A stretch of DNA of 64,000 bases from Aliiglaciecola lipolytica (GTDB lineage Bacteria; Pseudomonadota; Gammaproteobacteria; Enterobacterales; Alteromonadaceae): assembly GCF_018860635.1 (NCBI RefSeq), contig NZ_JAHKPT010000004.1:363617-427616 (forward strand), written 5' to 3'. Shown here one piece after another: positions 32,793-41,813 of this stretch. The position numbers were made by a program, and so were the translations under genes. Under the pieces are notes generated by a model. It ran no database searches and had not been told where the DNA came from. It saw only the letters and a list, made by a program, of their open reading frames with translations. How positions within the stretch are numbered: position 1 is the stretch's first letter; every line of letters begins with the position of its first letter.

Positions 32793-33452
32793 TCAACCTT
32801 TTGTCAACTGATTGGCATAGGTGTCGCCCCAATCTTTTCTGTGCTCACCTACATTTTCGCTGGTTACATCCCTTAATTGTTGTAACAAGGATGTGGACTT
32901 GCCAGAATCTAAACCTACATATCGGAATAAAGCATAAGCTATCATGCCGGTGCGATGAATTCCTGCAGAACAATGGATATATATTTGAGCGCCATTTTGT
33001 AGCGCCTTTACACAAAGGTTAAAAATATCATCTATTTCTTCAAATCTACTCGGCTCAGGCGGCTCCGCCGACTCTAGTGACAACCACAACCAGCTTAAAC
33101 CGTTTTTTACAGTTGCACGCCCTATATCTTTAGCACCCTCTTTTGCAGAAAGTAAGCTGAATATGTGAGTAGCCCCACAAGCCTTCATATTCTCAAGCAT
33201 CTTCACTTTTGGACGATGCCCAATAGCAATACAACCATTCAACAGTGCGACCCAATTTAAATTTAAATCAGGGTTCTGCTTCGGCATAGACTTTAATTTT
33301 CCAACCAAAGGACCAAGTTTAACTCTGGACTCTGGATTCGTATTCATAAACGCTTTAGCTTCGTCGATCAACGCCTGATTCGCAGGTGAATCATGACTCC
33401 CAGCGCTCAATAAGCTTTCAAATTTTTTTAATAGTTCGTTAAGTTGCAACAT
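32793..33452 (-). CDS. Dual-specificity/tyrosine phosphatase-like protein
   Basis: 219 residues with the cysteine phosphatase signature HCSAGIHRTG (Cys about 161, Arg about 167). The general acid may lie in the WLSLESAEPPEPSRFEEI region. The N-terminal 70 residues are helical and of unknown role. Substrates could be phosphoproteins or phosphorylated small molecules. No kinase is nearby. No signal peptide is seen, so it should be cytosolic. Confidence 0.8.
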   Translation of the reverse strand: MLQLNELLKKFESLLSAGSHDSPANQALIDEAKAFMNTNPESRVKLGPLVGKLKSMPKQNPDLNLNWVALLNGCIAIGHRPKVKMLENMKACGATHIFSLLSAKEGAKDIGRATVKNGLSWLWLSLESAEPPEPSRFEEIDDIFNLCVKALQNGAQIYIHCSAGIHRTGMIAYALFRYVGLDSGKSTSLLQQLRDVTSENVGEHRKDWGDTYANQLTKG

Positions 33453-33529
33453 ATTTTTCTTAATTTAGGTTAAACATTTAAGCCGCAAATCCCCACCATG
33501 AATCAGCCCAACCTTTAAGTTCGTTAGGT

Positions 33530-34162
33530 TTACATTAGATCCCGCTTAAAATCATCATACAGTTTTTGCACAATAGGTTCTGAAGCTGCATTAAAAAACT
33601 TCATCATTGATTCTTTCGATGAAAATAACGTTTTTAACTTTATTGAATATCCAGGTGCAACGGGAGAAATCGGAATAGCATTATACGACCAGATAATGTT
33701 ACCCGCGCTATCAAATAACTGTGCAGCGATATTGAAACGAGAATTAAACTCGTCAGAAAAACCATGAACCATTCCTAACACCACCACATTGAGTGTAATA
33801 ACCAACTTATTTTGCGAGTTACTATCAAATCGAATCTTCAAGTTATCTGCGTTTACTTTTTCAATAAATTGGTTCTGCACAATCTCATTAAGACTTATTT
33901 GGTGTTCATCCATAAATTGTAACGTAAGCTCTCTTACTCCTAGACCATCACTAGCAATTCCAAAATGATGATAACTGACACCTGTCCATTGAACCTCGAC
34001 GGTGCTTATCGCGGATAGCATCGAATTGTCATTTGGACTAGCTTCGAGTTTTACAGTCTGTAATTGCTCGAAATTTTCTTTTTTTAGTTTTACATTCGGG
34101 ACAGATGAACAACCACTCACAAAGATAATAAAAAACAGTCCTAAACAGTATAACTTCATCAC
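33530..34162 (-). CDS. Hypothetical lipoprotein
   Basis: 210 residues. The N-terminus MMKLYCLGLFFIIFVSGCSS is a lipoprotein signal with lipobox VSGC (lipidated Cys about 18). The rest has no motif I can name; it includes GLGVRELTLQFM, LVITLNVVVLGMVHGF and AQLFDSAGNIIWSYN, reminiscent of small outer-membrane lipoproteins with a beta-sandwich. Residue +2 after the cysteine is Ser, so outer-membrane sorting is expected. It stands alone. Confidence 0.72.
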   Translation of the reverse strand: MMKLYCLGLFFIIFVSGCSSVPNVKLKKENFEQLQTVKLEASPNDNSMLSAISTVEVQWTGVSYHHFGIASDGLGVRELTLQFMDEHQISLNEIVQNQFIEKVNADNLKIRFDSNSQNKLVITLNVVVLGMVHGFSDEFNSRFNIAAQLFDSAGNIIWSYNAIPISPVAPGYSIKLKTLFSSKESMMKFFNAASEPIVQKLYDDFKRDLM

Positions 34163-34683
34163 TACTCTCCTTGGTAATTAACATTTAACTTAGCTGAGCA
34201 GTCTTTCATTACAGGCCACGACCATTACAGTCACGACTTAAAGGTCTATTTTCATATACACCTTTATGTGGTTGTAGATTAAATCTGCTGATGGGGTTTT
34301 CTTACCAGCTTTTAACCCATAATAGCTGATAAAAAAGCGGATAATTATTGGCTAAAATAAGTCACAAAGATACAGATACTTAATTTTTTTTGGGTGTTTT
34401 AAATGAGCTCATTTAACTTTCCAATTAAAGAAGCGAATGCTGCGATTTACAGTCGCAATGTAGGGGAAGATATAGATAAATTGCCACCTAAATCTGTTGA
34501 AAAACAAGCTGCAGATTGATTGAATTTCGTTACATGCAAAGGAGTAAAATAACCAAAGGCTTCACTAAAAATCAAAACCCAATATAAGAGGAAGACCGTA
34601 AACTAAAAACCAGGTATGACCGTTAAATGATAAAGACGCTTAGAACGGCATACTAACTTTTAAATGGATACTATATTTAACTT
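34163..34683. other. Gap with one small plus-strand frame
   Basis: About 520 bp. Apart from the 38-codon frame at 34403-34519 I see no gene, repeat or clear terminator. Confidence 0.4.
34403..34519 (+). CDS. Possible 38-residue protein or 5' gene remnant
   Basis: ATG at 34403 opens a short frame starting MSSFNFPIKEANAAIYSRN and ending QAAD. Composition looks protein-like, and a weak GGGTG lies about 10 bases upstream. It could be the 5' end of a degraded gene. No family recognised. Confidence 0.3.
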   Translation: MSSFNFPIKEANAAIYSRNVGEDIDKLPPKSVEKQAAD

Positions 34684-34935
34684 TTAGCGTTGTTTGTATT
34701 GAGTAGGACAATAACCTCGCGAGACATCTGAACTTCGACGCTTAAGATGCTTTGTTGAGCGTCCAGCAACCCGTGAACGCCAAAGCTTAAAACTCCCCAA
34801 TTTTAATTGATTGCGCATGAATGAAATCACTTCAGACTCATTTAAACCAAATTGTAGCTCTATCGCCTCAAAGGTAGTTCTATCTTCCCACGCCATCTCA
34901 ATAATTCGTGATTCACTTTCTTTGGATAATCTCAT
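34684..34935 (-). CDS. TIGR03643 family protein
   Basis: About 83 residues from the ATG at 34935 (a TTG at 34980 would add 15). The family pattern is clear: RIIEMAWEDRTTFEAIELQFG, then EVISFMRNQLKLGSFKLWRSR and VAGRSTKHLKRR. Proteins of this type are small, basic, helix-turn-helix-like and of unknown function, widespread in marine gammaproteobacteria. No operon partner. Confidence 0.75.
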   Translation of the reverse strand: MRLSKESESRIIEMAWEDRTTFEAIELQFGLNESEVISFMRNQLKLGSFKLWRSRVAGRSTKHLKRRSSDVSRGYCPTQYKQR

Positions 34936-35370
34936 TAGGTAATCTTTGTCTAAAAATATACTTCGTTTACGCTCACACAACTTTTTTAGATCATCCAGTG
35001 CTGATTTTAAACTTCACTCGACTAACGTCTCAAATATAACTAATTAATATGCATTTCTGGCTCACTTTCACAACATAAGTCATTAATACTATCAGTAAAT
35101 TAGCCGGTTAAAATCCATGTGTATGAAAGCGCCACCATGTTATTAGCGCTTAGGGTATTTAAAACATTTAGCGCGTACGCTTAAGCTGATTCCGTATTCA
35201 TTACAACATAGGCTCTGCCACCTTTCTGTAGCCTAATTCTAATAGCAATTGTTGTTAATGAACTGTGGATCATTAAGCCTTCGCCACCACATTGAAGTTG
35301 TGAGCCGCTCTTTCCTTTGCCGAATAAATATGTAACGTATTTGGCACCATCCTATACCTAGAAGGCGGTG
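34936..35370. other. Gap with a possible gene remnant
   Basis: The minus strand holds a start-less frame at 35181-35351 (separate entry). The remainder shows nothing I can support. Confidence 0.35.
35181..35351 (-). pseudogene. Start-less 56-codon frame, possible 3' gene remnant
   Basis: After stops near 35355 the frame reads through GAKYVTYLFGKGKSGSQLQ, GGEGLMIHSSLTTIAIRI and GGRAYVVMNTESA to TAA at 35181. It looks like the C-terminus of a secreted or beta-rich protein, family unknown. There is no suitable start, so I take it as debris. Confidence 0.3.
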
Positions 35371-35862
35371 TTAAGTGCAAAGTTCCTGTAAGTTTTTAAT
35401 TTGCCGACAGGTTAAATTAGACGGCATTGGCTGATTAGAATCATTAAGCCAAATCGCCTCTAGTCCTGCTTCTATGGCAGGAATAATATCCCTTTCTAGA
35501 CTATCACCAACCATCACCATATTGGATGTTTGCTGCTTTATATTGCCTGCTATTTTCACATAGAACTCACTGCTGCCTTTTGCTACGCCTAGGTTGAAGC
35601 GACCAAAATAGCCAGCGATAAACTTTGCAAGTCCCACTTTTGCGAACGCGGCTGCAATGTCTAAAGCAGTTGATTCTGCCGCATTGGTTGCTACATAAAT
35701 AGTAGAATTGGCTGCGATCGACTGTAATGTTTCATATGCCCCTGCCACAGCTTCCACCTTTGACCAGTTGCACATTTTTCCTTGCTGATCTGGAAAGTCG
35801 ACCATCAATGTATCGCCCCAGTCAAAAAGATAAGTTTTGTTCAATTTTTGCACCTTATGCAC
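35371..35862 (-). CDS. HAD-superfamily hydrolase
   Basis: 163 residues. Motif I is LFDWGDTLMVDFP, with the usual second acidic residue of D-x-D replaced by Gly (D-W-G-D), a variant common in one subgroup of HAD phosphatases. Motif II is YVATNAAES and motif IV MVGDSLERDIIPAIEAG. The small size means a minimal cap. Substrate unknown. The frame and start are clear and the gene stands alone. Confidence 0.8.
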   Translation of the reverse strand: MHKVQKLNKTYLFDWGDTLMVDFPDQQGKMCNWSKVEAVAGAYETLQSIAANSTIYVATNAAESTALDIAAAFAKVGLAKFIAGYFGRFNLGVAKGSSEFYVKIAGNIKQQTSNMVMVGDSLERDIIPAIEAGLEAIWLNDSNQPMPSNLTCRQIKNLQELCT

Positions 35863-36060
35863 AATACCCAGGTTTCAATCGGAAACAAACACATGCTTGA
35901 ATTCCTAAAAGTCTTCAGGCGGATGCAGACTATAGTTAGGTAGCAACTACCTGAATAAATATCTTTTTATTGATGAAAGCCTATCTAATCTCAATGCTAT
36001 TACGCCCCCACCCCCAATTATATAAACCGTTAATTTAAGGGTTAGCTAGCTATGCTTTTA

Positions 36061-36678
36061 CTAATTTTCAATAGCACGAATATGCTTGATATAGGGTCTT
36101 AATTCCGGCTTATTTATACGCGCCTCATCTAAATGATCCGCCCATTTGGGTAAAACATCAAATATGAGAGGATTCACGCTTAACTGTACATCTATTAAAC
36201 GTGTCAAAATATCAGGGGAAAAAGCTTCCATGCTCCAATACCGAGAATTTTTATAATAGTAATGACTCATTTGACGAGCAAGATTACACATATTTTTATA
36301 CATGTATTTCCCCGTTTCGGGCTTTGGTTCATCATCTGGTAATAGCACAGCAAAGTTAACTAATGGAGGAGCTTTCAATGAATTCCAATCTTCGAGGTAG
36401 GATAACGTTTCATCCTTTAACTTGGTGTTCAACAGAAGTCCAGAAACAGGACTAGGAACATAAACAGAATGAACTTTAGAAGCAATTAACCTAGACAATA
36501 CGTTATTATTGTAACTTCCATTAATTTTGAATTCTGCGATTGGATCCCCTCTGTTTATCCAACAGTAATTCTGTTTATTCAAAAGATCAATCACACTTCC
36601 ACTATGTGTAAATCCCGAGGCGTAACCGGGAATTACTGCCACTTTCGAGCCTATTGTAATGCCATTTGGTATGTCCAT
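36061..36678 (-). CDS. Hypothetical protein
   Basis: 205 residues, not recognised. The N-terminal half is beta-rich, with KVAVIPGYASGFTHSG and VYVPSPVSGLLLNTKLKDE, the latter resembling a biotinyl/lipoyl-like barrel but without a modifiable lysine in the usual M-K-M context. The C-terminal half is helical and aromatic (ARQMSHYYYKNSRYWSMEA). No signal peptide or membrane helix. A stretch of C/G before the ATG (GGGGGG) serves as ribosome site. Confidence 0.6.
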   Translation of the reverse strand: MDIPNGITIGSKVAVIPGYASGFTHSGSVIDLLNKQNYCWINRGDPIAEFKINGSYNNNVLSRLIASKVHSVYVPSPVSGLLLNTKLKDETLSYLEDWNSLKAPPLVNFAVLLPDDEPKPETGKYMYKNMCNLARQMSHYYYKNSRYWSMEAFSPDILTRLIDVQLSVNPLIFDVLPKWADHLDEARINKPELRPYIKHIRAIEN

Positions 36679-36930
36679 ATCCCCCCCTAATTTTGATGAT
36701 TAATTGATCCACAGAATGATTTCACAAGAACCTCTATAAAAAGGGCCAGCCTCCTCGACCAGAACCAGAGTTAGCTTGCTAAAGACTAAATCATTTAGAG
36801 GCTAGCATGAACAAACATAGCATAATTTTTTTAGCGCTCAATTAACAATTGAAAATAGTTGATTAAAATTATTACAGAATGAGCGAGCCAATGAATATGC
36901 GCCCCAATAAACGATGGGAATAGACATTAT
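36679..36930. other. Gap holding IS110 relic and attC relic
   Basis: The IS110 5' relic (36770-36836) is followed within 40 bp by half of an attC-like site (36873-36943). Nothing else is recognised. Confidence 0.5.
36770..36836 (+). mobile_element. 5' relic of an IS110-family element
   Basis: About 65 bp nearly identical to the start of the IS110 element at 60.7 kb: GCTAAAGACTAA, the GAGGCTAGC ribosome-site region, ATG at 36807 and the first ten codons (MNKHSIIFLA). Similarity stops abruptly at 36836. Confidence 0.8.
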
Positions 36931-36943
36931 GTGTTTGTTAACA
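36873..36943 (-). repeat. Half attC-like site beside the IS110 relic
   Basis: The + strand shares AGAATGAGC, ATGCG-CCCAAT and a terminal GTTA block with the complete attC-like site at 62463-62575, in the same order and orientation. The other arm is missing, replaced by the IS110 relic. It marks a former cassette junction outside the main array. Confidence 0.6.
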
Positions 36944-37155
36944 GCGCAAAAAAGACTGACATTTCATTCGTCGACCTTAGCGAACTCATGAAAGCTTTTT
37001 TAGACAGTTATGATCCTTCTATGACTGAAAATGTTGTAGTCGCCAAAACTGCCGAATTCAAAGAGCGAGTTTTGCAGATCGAGAACGTGATTACCTTCCT
37101 TGCTGCCGCATTAGAAAAGGTAAGAAGCGGACTGGATGAAACTTTAAGTAGATGA
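36931..37155 (+). CDS. Hypothetical small helical protein, start uncertain
   Basis: 74 codons from GTG 36931, or 55 from ATG 36988. The GTG lies inside the attC relic, so a longer original gene may have been cut. The residue pattern (LSELMKAFLDSYDP then KERVLQIENVITFLAAALEKV) is amphipathic helical and looks coding. No family recognised. It runs opposite to its neighbours. Confidence 0.4.
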   Translation: MFVNSAKKTDISFVDLSELMKAFLDSYDPSMTENVVVAKTAEFKERVLQIENVITFLAAALEKVRSGLDETLSR

Positions 37156-37457
37156 GGTCTGTTGCAGTATCACAAAAATTAGGGTGATCACTGAGGTTTT
37201 TGCAAACAGTGGAAGGTTCGGCGTATTACTAATCAACTACAAAAATAACAATTGGAAGAAAATCCAATGACATTGCTTTTGCTGAGATAAGTGCATTTTG
37301 TCGTACTTTAAAGCGATACACTAACGAATCGGCTTGAGATTATAGAGCTAATACAAATCAAAAATCATTAGGTTAATTTCGCTTACTCGCAAAACTTCGT
37401 CAGTGGCGATAGAAAACAAAGCTTGATGTTTGTGCTGTAACTTATGTTTTACTAGTA
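37156..37457. other. Gap with nothing recognised
   Basis: About 300 bp, AT-rich, no frame with coding character, no clear hairpin. Confidence 0.35.
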
Positions 37458-37768
37458 CTAATTACCGCCCTTAAAGTACATAAAAATAAACACAATCATT
37501 AAATGCCCTAAAGAAACGGATAAACCCAATAAACCATTTTTAATCTTTGCTTTGCGATAGCCTTCCAAAGACATAATAAAGCCAATAGATACGGTAATTG
37601 GATATGTAAGTATGAACAGCGTAAGGAAAACAGCAATACCCATATCACTAGCGGTCAAGCCTTTAACCCATGCAAAATGAGTATCACCATCATTTGCCAG
37701 ATAAGAAATGACAAGCAAGCCAATCCAGAAAATATTAATAAGATAAATGAAATTCGCCTAGCGTTCAA
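37458..37768 (-). pseudogene. Small membrane protein gene with probable frameshift
   Basis: The main frame (37458 to about 37700) encodes two to three helices (MGIAVFLTLFILTYPITVSI and GLLGLSVSLGHLMIVFIFMYF). Its N-terminal continuation lies in another frame: a TTG at 37768 with AAGGAGT upstream starts NARRISFILLIFSGLACLS and a second hydrophobic helix, then runs out of frame near NDGDTHFAWVKG. One indel near 37685-37700 would join both into a four-helix protein of about 100 residues. Family unknown. A base-calling error is possible. Confidence 0.5.
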
Positions 37769-37892
37769 AATGACTCCTTGTACTTTTAATCCCGTGATAG
37801 GTTACCCGACCTATAGCAAAAAAACAGTGCTCATATTACGCAAGGCAAAATTGAAATTACCTAAAAACACCGGAACCAGTAAGGTGTTAAAG

Positions 37893-39608
37893 TTAAGAAG
37901 AACAGCTGTAGTGAGACACGCCACCCGCATCAAAATAAACATGTGGCTTTAAGCTGTAGTACTTTTTCTCAATTTCAATCGGCTGCTGAGCATAGGGTTG
38001 TGTTAATACCTGTTGCAATTCATGAACAAGATTGAAATTCCCGACACTTGCTTGCTGATATGCTGGCACGATTAGCCATTCTCGCCATGTGTATTTAGGA
38101 TTAACTTGCAGCATTATTTGCGCTGTTTTTTGCAAACCATCCTCAGCATTATCAATTAAACTTCGCCAGCTATGCAGCCATTTTTCCCATTGTGCTGTTA
38201 ATGCGCCCGATGGAGCATTGTAGAAACTTTTACTTAAGCTAGAAATATCGTCAGGGATAGTTGAAAGCTCCCGAAAAAAGATAGTGTAGTCAACAGAGGT
38301 TTGTACCATCAGCGAGATCAGTTGATTGAATAATTCAGGGTCAAAAGACGACAAGCCAAGTTTAGACGCCCACATCGTATTGGTTTTTTCTTGCATGACT
38401 GAAGCGAACTCAAGATTTACCTGATTCAATGAAGCCATTGCCGAAGGCGATGATGCGAGCAAAGGCTGCAAGGCTTTGCAAAACATATTGAAATTGGTCT
38501 GTGCTGCGGCCCCCTGATTGAAAAAGGAAAAATGTTGTCCGCCCCCCGTCCAGGGTTGGTAATAAGGTTCAAACCTCTCAACAAAGCCAAAAGGACCATA
38601 ATCGAGTGTATAACCACCGCAAGCACAATTATCACTATTAAAATTTCCTTGGCAGTAGCCAACGCGCAACCAGTGACAAATCAGCGAAGTTAATCGCTCG
38701 CGAAATGCTACGGCTAATTGCACAATTTGATCTGCAATTGCTAATTCACGATTGACCTCATCTGCATATTCTCGCTCAATCAAATGCACCGCAATCATCT
38801 CTAACTCTTTAAGTGCGTCTGGATATTGATTAACCCGCGCTCGACGAGCAAAGAGTTCAAGTTGGCCAACACGTAAAAACGAAGGAGCTACCCGGGTTGA
38901 AATCGCCACAGGGTTAGAGACTGTCATATCTGGGTTGGTGGAATACGAACCTTGCGAATACCAAGGGCGACTTACCTGCTCTGATTGCGAAACGAACAGG
39001 CATAAAGATCGAGACGTAGGCACACCCAAGGCATGCATATGTTCTTGCGCTAAAAATTCCCTAACACTTGAACGCAAAACGGCACGGCCATCACCACCGC
39101 GGCAATAAGGCGTGCGTCCCCCACCTTTTAACTGCATCTCCCAACGTTTACCACTAATAACAGCTTCAAGAACAGAAACCGCACGGCCATCACCATAACC
39201 GTTACCCGTTTGAAAAGGACATTGCTGAATGTATTCAGTACCGTAAATTGACAATGCGTAGCCCGTGGCCCAGCCAACTGGACGCATTGGCGAAGGTACA
39301 GCGGATATGTCGCCAGAAAATAATCGAGTAAACGCCTCTGTGTGCGCTAGGCTGTCATCAAAACCTAATTCAGCGAAGAATGCTTCACTGTGGGCAACAT
39401 ATAGAGGATCATCAATGGGTGTGGGCTTTACAGGAACATAATGCCCAGAAAACACTTGTCTAGGCTGATAATCATCGCCTGTTTGAGTGGCATCAGGGTC
39501 GCAATTAAGATTATCAACTAAGGAGTAGTCGCTTAACTTAGCCAAATCTTCTAGAGTCTTTACACTTACTGGAACATCCGTAATTGGTCGCTTAGCCATG
39601 GAATTCAA
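37893..39608 (-). CDS. selO: SelO-family protein adenylyltransferase (UPF0061), long form
   Basis: Pseudokinase-fold enzyme that AMPylates protein side chains, linked to redox stress (family knowledge). The 571 residues show the glycine-rich [23 protein letters not shown] region, the fingerprint [33 protein letters not shown] (metal-binding N and D) and the C-terminal SHYSCSS. The terminal cysteine pair matches the position of the selenocysteine of eukaryotic SelO. It is about 80 residues longer than E. coli YdiU. No operon partner. Confidence 0.9.
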   Translation of the reverse strand: MNSMAKRPITDVPVSVKTLEDLAKLSDYSLVDNLNCDPDATQTGDDYQPRQVFSGHYVPVKPTPIDDPLYVAHSEAFFAELGFDDSLAHTEAFTRLFSGDISAVPSPMRPVGWATGYALSIYGTEYIQQCPFQTGNGYGDGRAVSVLEAVISGKRWEMQLKGGGRTPYCRGGDGRAVLRSSVREFLAQEHMHALGVPTSRSLCLFVSQSEQVSRPWYSQGSYSTNPDMTVSNPVAISTRVAPSFLRVGQLELFARRARVNQYPDALKELEMIAVHLIEREYADEVNRELAIADQIVQLAVAFRERLTSLICHWLRVGYCQGNFNSDNCACGGYTLDYGPFGFVERFEPYYQPWTGGGQHFSFFNQGAAAQTNFNMFCKALQPLLASSPSAMASLNQVNLEFASVMQEKTNTMWASKLGLSSFDPELFNQLISLMVQTSVDYTIFFRELSTIPDDISSLSKSFYNAPSGALTAQWEKWLHSWRSLIDNAEDGLQKTAQIMLQVNPKYTWREWLIVPAYQQASVGNFNLVHELQQVLTQPYAQQPIEIEKKYYSLKPHVYFDAGGVSHYSCSS

Positions 39609-39763
39609 GCACCCTTTTTCAAATCAAATTCATAAAAGACAGTATATTGCATTTAGATTCGTCATTCTTATGATTTTAATTCGTCTACACCTCATACCTA
39701 AAAGAACTCACTGTGACCTCCATTTTAGAAAGTTACCTAAGCAATTGAACTTGGCTAGAGGCT

Positions 39764-39883
39764 GGCTTCTTTAGTTTACTTTTCTTAGCTGTTGAAGAAA
39801 AGTAAATCGGGCCTCATGGATGAGGCTTGAAAAACGTCATGGATGACGGTGAGCGACGCGAATTAAAAATAATCCCAGCGCAT
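39764..39883. repeat. 120-bp direct repeat, copy 1
   Basis: Starts GGCTTCTTTAGTTTACTTTT and ends AATCCCAGCGCAT. Inside is the stem CTTTTCTT / AAGAAAAG around AGCTGTTG, followed by CATCCATGA-type short repeats (GCCTCATGGATGAGGC, a 16-bp palindrome). Copy 2 differs at only a few positions. Confidence 0.85.
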
Positions 39884-40047
39884 GCTTTTGATCTTACGTC
39901 TCTTACAGCGACTCCAAGTTCACCGAGCAACGAAGACAAATAAAGGATAAATGACATGGATGTCATTTGAGCAATGTCTTGTCGGGAACAAATCATTGCG
40001 GCCTTTAATTGGCGAGTCGCGCAGGTATCAGAACTTGGCGGGAGCGC

Positions 40048-40167
40048 GGCTTCTTTTGTTTACTTTTCTTAGCTGTTGAAGAAAAGTAAATTGAGCCTCA
40101 TGGGTGAGGCTTGAAAAACGTCATGGATGACGGTGAGCGACGCGAATTAAAAATAATCCCAGCGCAT
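40048..40167. repeat. 120-bp direct repeat, copy 2
   Basis: Same length and ends as copy 1, with substitutions such as GGGTGAGGC for GGATGAGGC. It ends 12 bp before the helicase stop codon and, on the minus strand, could act as its 3' hairpin region. Confidence 0.85.
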
Positions 40168-40179
40168 AACCCCCCCCAT

Positions 40180-41412
40180 TCACCTACGCTTTCTACCCAT
40201 TTTAATACCCAGGGCTTTGTTTCTGGCTTGTTGTTTTTGTTTACCTTTACTGCTTCGATGCTCTTTTAGGTTTTGTATTGTTAAATCAGGTTCAAATCCT
40301 GGTAGCCACTGTGACAACAAAACAGTGTTCAGTACTTTTTCAACCGCCTCTAATAAATATTGTTCGTTTGGACTCATCAGCGATATGGCTAGACCGCTAT
40401 TCCCTGCTCGACCTGTACGACCAATGCGGTGAATGTAATCTTCAGCAACAAAAGGTAATTCGTAGTTGATTACGTATTTCAAATCGATAATATCAATGCC
40501 CCGCGCCGCCACGTCGGTTGCCACTAGAGCGCGCACTTTTCCTTGCTTAAACTCAGATAATGCGCGCTCTCTAGCGCCCTGTGATTTATCCCCGTGAATA
40601 GATTCGGTTTTAATGCCGTCTTTACACATTTCTTTAGCTAAAGCATCTGCTGTTTGTTTAGTGCGCGTAAAAATAAGCACTTGTTGCCAATTTTTTGAAC
40701 CAATCAAAAAAGAGGTGAGTTCGCGTTTACGATTTTTATCAACTGTGTAAACTAACTGTTCAACTTGGGTGGCAGCGGCGTTACGCTCACTCACTTCGAT
40801 CAATTCAGGGTTGTTAAGTAAGGTTTTACTTAATTTGAATAGTGCATCGTCAAAAGTAGCTGAAAATAGTAAGGTTTGCCGTTGTTCTGGAATTCGCTTT
40901 AAAATTCGATTGATTTCGTCTTTAAACCCCAAATCTAACATTCGATCTGCTTCATCAAAGACAATGAACTGAAGTTGGCTCACGTCAACACTACCTTTGG
41001 CAATATGGTCTAGTAATCGCCCGGGAGTGGCCACTAAAACGTCAACTCCTTGTTCAATCGTCGCGACTTGGGGGTTAATACTGACCCCGCCGTAAGCAAC
41101 TGCTACCCTCAGTTGGGTATTCAATGCATAGCTAGCGACACTTTCAAATACTTGCTGGGCGAGTTCGCGAGTTGGAGTTAGTATCAAAGCGCGGATAAGC
41201 CTAGGTTCATCACTTTGTTGCATCAACTGTTGTAAAATAGGTAACGCAAAAGCGGCGGTTTTACCGGTCCCAGTCTGCGCACCGGCCATAACATCTTTGC
41301 CGGCCAAAATTACCGGGATCGCTTGTGCTTGAATCGGTGTTGGGCTCTCGTATCCTAATGCAGTAAGCGCATTAGTAAGAGATTTATCTAAATCTAATGA
41401 AGAAAAAAGCAT
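40180..41412 (-). CDS. rhlE: DEAD-box ATP-dependent RNA helicase, RhlE type
   Basis: 410 residues with Q-motif (LGYESPTPIQAQAIP), motif I AQTGTGKTAAF, Ia PTRELAQQVF, Ib VATPGRLLDH, motif II DEADRML, III SATF, IV ILIFTR-like VLIFTRTKQ, V TDVAARGIDI and VI HRIGRTGRAG. The basic C-terminal tail (KGKQKQQARNKALGIKMGRKRR) is typical of the RhlE group. It unwinds RNA in ribosome assembly or mRNA decay. Monocistronic. Confidence 0.9.
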   Translation of the reverse strand: MLFSSLDLDKSLTNALTALGYESPTPIQAQAIPVILAGKDVMAGAQTGTGKTAAFALPILQQLMQQSDEPRLIRALILTPTRELAQQVFESVASYALNTQLRVAVAYGGVSINPQVATIEQGVDVLVATPGRLLDHIAKGSVDVSQLQFIVFDEADRMLDLGFKDEINRILKRIPEQRQTLLFSATFDDALFKLSKTLLNNPELIEVSERNAAATQVEQLVYTVDKNRKRELTSFLIGSKNWQQVLIFTRTKQTADALAKEMCKDGIKTESIHGDKSQGARERALSEFKQGKVRALVATDVAARGIDIIDLKYVINYELPFVAEDYIHRIGRTGRAGNSGLAISLMSPNEQYLLEAVEKVLNTVLLSQWLPGFEPDLTIQNLKEHRSSKGKQKQQARNKALGIKMGRKRR

Positions 41413-41813
41413 TTGTTATTAACAATGTTTGATTATTTGTTTTCTTTATACCATCCCTACCCTATATGCCAAACTTTTCGACCAAATATTAATAGCACTT
41501 CCTGTAATTCAATATAGTTTTAGGCAATCGTTACTCTATTCATATCCGAAAAAAAACATAATCGTCAATATAAATGCCCTTCGTACATTAAAATCACTAA
41601 TATCTTCTGTAACTCATTGTTTTATTTTAGTATGTTAACAATATGATTTAATAAGGTAGTCTCGTTGAATCAATTGGCAGAGTGGTTCAAACAGGTGTTA
41701 TTGTTAATTAAAGTAACCGCCCTTTCATTTTACATATTAAAATCTGCAGCTAATGAACTAGCCTAAAAGCATGATATGTAAACAAAAAAACTAAGTACAG
41801 GAAGGTATCAACT
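41413..41813. other. Divergent intergenic region, no gene seen
   Basis: 400 bp between the divergent helicase and diguanylate cyclase genes, presumably holding both promoters. The frame at 41429-41638 has poor coding character. No strong operator-like dyad noticed. Confidence 0.4.

Larger units (their letters stand above)
39609..40179. other. Gap with two 120-bp direct repeats
   Basis: Between selO and the helicase lie two near-identical 120-bp units (39764-39883, 40048-40167) with a 164-bp spacer. No gene is supported; a 60-codon minus-strand frame (39814-39996) is rejected. Confidence 0.6.

Noticed and set aside
39814..39996. 60-codon minus-strand frame between selO and the helicase
   Set aside because: Lies partly in the 120-bp direct repeat and has no ribosome site or protein-like pattern.
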